Source: Asparagopsis taxiformis
Lineage: Eukaryota; Rhodophyta; Florideophyceae; Bonnemaisoniales; Bonnemaisoniaceae
Direction of reading: 5' to 3'
Assembly (NCBI GenBank): GCA_030407315.1
Contig: JALQPE010002826.1
Span: 1-43,245 of the forward strand
Length of the DNA: 43,245 nt
The first letter of the stretch is position 1, and each line of letters starts with the position of its first letter. The translations under genes were made by a program, and so were the position numbers. Positions 39,424 to 43,245 of the stretch are shown here, piece after piece. A model generated the notes under the pieces. That model saw only the letters and a list, made by a program, of their open reading frames with translations. It did no database searches and was not told where the DNA came from.

Positions 39424-40260
39424 CCGAAGGGTCACGGCCGGTTCCACTAGCTGCCTCACCAACACAGTCGCTCCTTCTCCGACGTAATCCGACGTCACAA
39501 ACTTGGGCACCGTAATTTGCGTCCCCTGCTGCTCACGAATGCTTTCCGCCACCTCCGGTTCGTCGTCCACCTCGGTTACGTCCTGCGTAGTAGCTTCGGT
39601 GACGTTGGAGCGAGCAGGGTGCTTCGTGCCTCCACTGGAGGCTCTGGCAGAGCGAGCAGGGTGCTTCGTGCCTCCACTGGAGGGTCTCGCAGAGCGAGCA
39701 GGGCGCTTCGTGCCTCCCGAAACCGGAATGGAGCGTGCTGGATGCTTCGTACCCCCCGAACCAGTGATTTCGCCTGCCGGACCGGTACTGGGCATCCGTC
39801 CCGAGCTGACCTGGTTCGTCGCTGCGTTGAAGTTTGACGCTGCAGCAGGGGTACGAATGTCGCTAGGGCCATCCTCCGCAGCGGGGCGCACCATCCGAGT
39901 ATCCCAAGGGTAAAACGCCGCGGCGTATGCTCCACCCATCGTCTCCGGCGGTCCCTCGGCGCCATCAAACATGTACGGGAACGGGAGGTCCTTGAACTTG
40001 TCCTTAGTCGCAATGTTGCGCACGACGATATAGTCGGCCTCGTCGGTTTCCGGCAGCTTGTGGTTGTGCAGCGTGCGCGGAAGGCCAACATCGCCACCAG
40101 CAGTGCTCACCGAAGCCGTCCCAATATGCACAGCCGCACCGTCCACGTCCGCAAACAAATTGACATCGACGCCGCGCTTGAGTCCGCGCGACTCCGCTGA
40201 CGCGCTCACTTGATCGCCGCAAACCGTTGAAAACAAACTGCTGAAATGCGTATCCGCCAT
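39418..40260 (-). CDS. N-terminal part of the ParB-2OG protein, with tandem repeats
   Basis: 280 codons starting at ATG 40260 in good context (ACCATGG). Residues about 167-218 hold four imperfect repeats of about 15 residues with the core SGGTKHPARS, basic and Gly/Ser/Pro-rich. An acidic stretch (DVTEVDDEPEVAESI) follows. The end, FVTSDYVGEGATVLVRQL, runs into the ParB domain and the frame stops at TGA 39418-39420. No signal peptide or membrane segment is seen. On its own it matches no family; its position says it is the head of the ParB-2OG protein. Confidence 0.65.
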   Translation of the reverse strand: MADTHFSSLFSTVCGDQVSASAESRGLKRGVDVNLFADVDGAAVHIGTASVSTAGGDVGLPRTLHNHKLPETDEADYIVVRNIATKDKFKDLPFPYMFDGAEGPPETMGGAYAAAFYPWDTRMVRPAAEDGPSDIRTPAAASNFNAATNQVSSGRMPSTGPAGEITGSGGTKHPARSIPVSGGTKRPARSARPSSGGTKHPARSARASSGGTKHPARSNVTEATTQDVTEVDDEPEVAESIREQQGTQITVPKFVTSDYVGEGATVLVRQLVEPAVTLRM

Positions 40261-40605
40261 GGTTGTTGAGTTGGAAAGGAAAAAGAGATGGTTGACGTTG
40301 ACGTATTGGAGTGATGTGGATGGTATGTTTCACGTTAAGTTGAAGAATGGTCGTGAACGCCAATCGCTGGAAATAATAACACAATACAACCGAAATTTTG
40401 TTAGGTACAGACCTATCGTGACCGCTGGAATGCAAGAGAGGCAATCGAGATGTGAGTGTCCGTTCGGAACGGGCCCGAGTCGGGCTCTCGAAACCTGACG
40501 AGGTGGCGTGAAGCAGGCAGTGTCCTTGATGCGTAATGTGTTAAAATTACAGCTGTCAAGCTAAACGGCTTTTGGGGCGGCTGCGAGCATCCCTTTATCC
40601 GGGGG

Positions 40606-40818
40606 ACACCCTGATTTGAGTTAAAATTTGGGCTATTCTCAAAAACATGCACATGTGAACATGTTTTTGAGATGGGGGTGTGCCGTACGGCACAATCGAC
40701 CCGCCGAATTCGATGATTTTTTACAATATTTTTTGTGCCCGAAATTTTAGAATTTCTGGGCTGGCCAGCAGTGCAATCGAGCTGGACATCCACCGGACGT
40801 CCATTTCAGGTTGGTCGT
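40606..40818 (-). repeat. R-family repeat, copy 3
   Basis: Full unit: acaccctgatttgagtt at one end, GTGCCGTACGGCAC palindrome and CTCAAAAACATG/CATGTTTTTGAG hairpin inside, CCACCGGACGTCCA at the other end. Confidence 0.88.
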
Positions 40819-41105
40819 GTGCTGCCTACATCCACGCATTGCAGCAACTAAGCAGGCGGGTTCACTACTAATACAAAGTGCACGGAATATGAGTAACGTG
40901 ATGGGTGAGTAGTGTTTGTGTTGAGGGAGTAAGGCGGGACCATGATGAAACACGGAAGAAGATTTCTCCCTAGCATAACTTAGGCTTGAAGCCTGGAATC
41001 GACCCATCTTTCGGCGCCATTTAGCCTTACAGTTAGTGCTTACAGAAGCCAGTGATAGCCCCCGCTCGGGGCGGCGGTCGGTTCCTGGGGCGTTGTGGCC
41101 AATTA

Positions 41106-41315
41106 GACACCCTGATTTGAGTTAAAATTTGGGCTATTCTCAAAAACATGCCCATGTGAACAGTTTTTTGAGATGGGGATGTGCCGTACGGCACAATCGA
41201 CCGCCCAAATCGATGTTTTTTTTGCAATATTTTTTCTGCCCGAAATTGTAGAATTTCTGGTCTGGCCAGCAATGCATCTGAGCTGGACATCCCCATGTCC
41301 AGTGGCCGTCCGGAT
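41106..41315 (-). repeat. R-family repeat, copy 4
   Basis: A second full unit in the same orientation, 500 bases from copy 3, with the GGACGTCC end altered to GTGGCCGTCCGGA. The interval between the copies resembles 35641-35807. Confidence 0.85.
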
Positions 41316-41641
41316 GTCGCTCACCTGGTAAGCGTGATGCACCTGTGACAACCTATGTGACTGCAGTCACAGCCGCCATGGCGGCCGTGCAGTACAAACT
41401 CAAGACAGGGAATCACAATCTTTTTAAAGTTTTTCTCTACCACGTATCCGTCACAACTTATTACCTACACCGGTTACGGGTTTCAAGACCTTTCCAGTGC
41501 TGTGTACCCGTATACTCTGTTCCGTTCGATATCAACCAGTGTTCCTCACGAAAGAGTGCAAACGTCACGAGATACGTCGTCAAATTTGACTGTCCTCGCC
41601 GAGCGGTCGCCATCCTGTACCGAATTTCCACTCATTCCATT

Positions 41642-42370
41642 ATGACGAATAAGCGCAGGCGCAACAGCAATCCGATCGTTGACGACGCAACCGTGCCAAT
41701 TCTGCGCGAACCCGCTAGCCCTTGGGAGGATTCTAGTGACATGGGTACACGTCGAAACGTAGGTCGCGCCGCCCGCGAAACTACTCTCGCTGGCAAAGAC
41801 TTCCTCCGCCTCTTGCTGGATTTGTTCGCCCACTCAAGTTTCGCAGACTTGACGGACAAGCCGGGAGGTTTCACATACGCGGACCTTGGCGCTTGGGTTG
41901 CGCAGGGAACGGAAGAACAATTTCTGGCGCTGCAAGGTCGACTCAGCATGGCCTTCAGCGGTCGTTCGAAGAATGCTGGAGTCGAGGCGGATGTTGCCGA
42001 AATCGTCATGGCAGAGATGAACGTTGAGCGAGCCATGCAGATTTTTCGTCTGGCATTACCGATTGCCGAGTTTTCAAGACAGGATGAGCGTATCGGGCAA
42101 TGGGTTGAGCACTGCATCCTTTCTGGGATCGTGCCGCAGACCTTCCTTATTGGATATAACATGCTTCCTTCGCCACTACAGGCGCCGCAGCGCGGGGAAC
42201 CAAGCGCCTTCGTTCTTGCTCTACCGGAAACGTTCGAGGTATTGATGTATTTTCCAAGCGTTGTCTATCATCCGAAATCACAACAAGAACCTGCCGCGTC
42301 GCCGAATAGGCGACGCGGCCGAAGAGGGGAACGAAGCCGCACGCGTCCCAGCCCATCGGAAAAGCACTAA
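41642..42370 (+). CDS. N-terminal region of a putative DNA methyltransferase gene
   Basis: From ATG 41642 (MTNKRRRNSN, basic and nuclear-localisation-like) the frame stays open for 243 codons. It contains helical, otherwise unrecognised sequence (GKDFLRLLLDLFAHSSFADL, VEHCILSGIVPQTFLIGYN). It ends at a stop in a basic stretch at 42368-42370, but protein-like sequence continues in the next frame from about 42295. The gene is divergent from the ParB-2OG gene and its reading leads to the methyltransferase motif at the window end, so it is probably the front of that protein. No family was recognised in this part. Confidence 0.55.
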   Translation: MTNKRRRNSNPIVDDATVPILREPASPWEDSSDMGTRRNVGRAARETTLAGKDFLRLLLDLFAHSSFADLTDKPGGFTYADLGAWVAQGTEEQFLALQGRLSMAFSGRSKNAGVEADVAEIVMAEMNVERAMQIFRLALPIAEFSRQDERIGQWVEHCILSGIVPQTFLIGYNMLPSPLQAPQRGEPSAFVLALPETFEVLMYFPSVVYHPKSQQEPAASPNRRRGRRGERSRTRPSPSEKH

Positions 42371-43058
42371 TCGAGCTTGTTACGTGGTTCAAGTTTTATA
42401 CCATGCTTGGACCGATGTGGCCTTCGCCGCAAAGTTTTCCAGCTTCGAAGAGTTGATGGCGCCGTACATCATTTTCGACAGCAGTGAGCATTGGTTTGAC
42501 GTGCTCGATGAAGGTCTATTCGCACCGATGGAGCAGAAGCTAGATCTCTACCACGACAAAGCTCCCCTATCTCATCCTGATGGATATGGTGGAAAAAGTA
42601 GAGACAAGAACCAGTGCGCAGCACAGTGCATTTAGGGACCTTGTGAGGAAATTCTTCGACCGGTTGCAGTTTCTTATCGTCAACCCGGACCTGTACATCT
42701 GGCCGGAGTCCGACCGCTGGGGGGCGCTGGAAATATACTTGTCAAGCGGAAATCCGGACAAGCTGCCAGCGTACTTTGACACCCTCGACGAAACGTTATG
42801 GCTGTCCTCCGCCCGGCACCACAAGTCGCGGACGCAGAAAAGGTCCCCAAGCCGGTTGATGACACTCCCACTCGTCGCAACACAGGAGGGAGAGGTTTTG
42901 GTTCCGTCGACAAGACACACAACCAGGCTTCAACTTGGACCTGGGAGGCCAGTCTATACTTCCCCAAGGGCCGTCTCCCCCGTCACCGTCACCCCATGCG
43001 ACAGAAGAGCAGGAAAGTGAAGGGCAGGCTCTCGCAAAGGACTTTCTTTTCGAAATGA
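42295..43058 (+). pseudogene. Middle of the putative methyltransferase gene, frame-shifted
   Basis: Protein-like sequence hops between frames: GDAAEEGNEAARVPAH to FEELMAPYIIFDSSEHWFDV (about 42295-42560), FRDLVRKFFDRLQFLIVNPD to AYFDTLDETLWL (about 42560-42805), VADAEKVPKPVDDTPTRRNT (about 42805-42930), then ATEEQESEGQALAKDFLFEM leading into the last segment. At least three single-base indels, some next to C-runs, would explain this. They could be decay, introns or sequencing errors. Confidence 0.5.
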
Positions 43059-43245
43059 GTCAGTATGCCGGTGTACGACGTCCCTTTCGAAGATTTGGTC
43101 AGTGCCGACGAGGCCGAGAACACGTGCCCATCACGGGCAACGTTCAGCTCATTCTGACTGATCCGCCCTACAATGTTCGTCGTAAGAGGAACGATTCCAA
43201 CTCTTCGTACGACAGGCTAACTGAAGAAGATATGCAGGCTAGCAT
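43038..43245 (+). CDS. DNA N6-adenine/N4-cytosine methyltransferase, N-terminal edge (partial)
   Basis: The frame reads HVPITGNVQLILTDPPYNVR, then NDSNSSYDRLTEEDMQAS, and is cut by the window end. LTDPPYN is motif IV of amino-methyltransferases. Finding it before any AdoMet-binding FxGxG motif, followed by S-x-Y-D-x-L-T-x-E-x-M, is typical of the beta-type arrangement common in phage and bacterial enzymes. Such enzymes transfer a methyl group from S-adenosylmethionine to adenine N6 or cytosine N4 in DNA. The motif is intact here; the rest lies outside the window. Confidence 0.72.

Larger units (their letters stand above)
40261..41641. other. Divergent intergenic region with R repeats
   Basis: This 1.4-kb interval separates the ParB-2OG gene (minus) from the methyltransferase gene (plus) and should contain both promoters. 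Two full R units lie in it. A plus-strand frame is open through 41345-41641 ahead of the first good ATG (41642) and may be 5' untranslated sequence. No TATA box or other promoter element could be assigned. Confidence 0.6.

Noticed and set aside
36294..43245. Prophage or bacterial contamination because of the ParB and DPPYN motifs
   Set aside because: The arm copy of the same gene is joined to copia, CACTA-like and chromodomain gypsy elements, and no ribosome-binding sites or operon packing are seen. Phage ancestry of the domains remains possible.

Overview
The window looks like repeat-rich nuclear DNA of a eukaryote. It holds an intact chromodomain Ty3/gypsy element, a dead Ty1/copia element, three solo LTRs with exact 5-bp target duplications, a CACTA-type DNA-transposon insertion with subterminal repeats, a MITE-like insertion and satellite DNA. 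No bacterial operon structure, rRNA or tRNA gene was seen. The balanced base composition and long open reading frames without obvious introns would fit an intron-poor alga, perhaps a red alga, but that is a guess.

Layout. Bases 1-3779 plus 25380-26522 form the left arm of a large inverted duplication. Its right arm is 33932-38489. The left window edge cuts the left arm, so the true duplication may be longer. The 7.4-kb spacer (26523-33931) is a decayed copia element carrying three solo LTRs and one GC-rich insertion. The left arm alone is split by a 21.6-kb CACTA-like insertion (3780-25379). That insertion contains a young gypsy element (6212-11784), a 172-bp satellite, an array of nested perfect hairpins (15.7-20.5 kb) and a decayed gene (about 20.8-22.95 kb).

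Gene content of most interest. The right side (36294-43245) has two divergent genes. The minus-strand gene is broken into three frames (40260-39418, 39423-38840, 38858-36294). It appears to encode one large protein with a repeat-bearing N-terminus, a ParB-like domain (DGLHR motif) and a C-terminal 2-oxoglutarate/Fe(II) dioxygenase domain (HxD...H...R). The plus-strand gene (41642 to the window end) runs through several frames into LTDPPYN, the catalytic motif IV of an N6-adenine/N4-cytosine DNA methyltransferase, and is cut by the window edge. The left arm carries a decayed copy of the dioxygenase part. A second, strongly diverged paralogue (20.8-22.95 kb, minus) lies inside the CACTA-like insertion. 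A ParB-like protein, a dioxygenase and a DNA methyltransferase side by side suggest a mobile DNA-modification module. That function is inference.

Relative order of events read from nesting: the copia element died and the inverted arms formed around it; solo LTRs landed in copia; the CACTA-like element entered the left arm after duplication; the gypsy element, whose two LTRs look identical, entered most recently.
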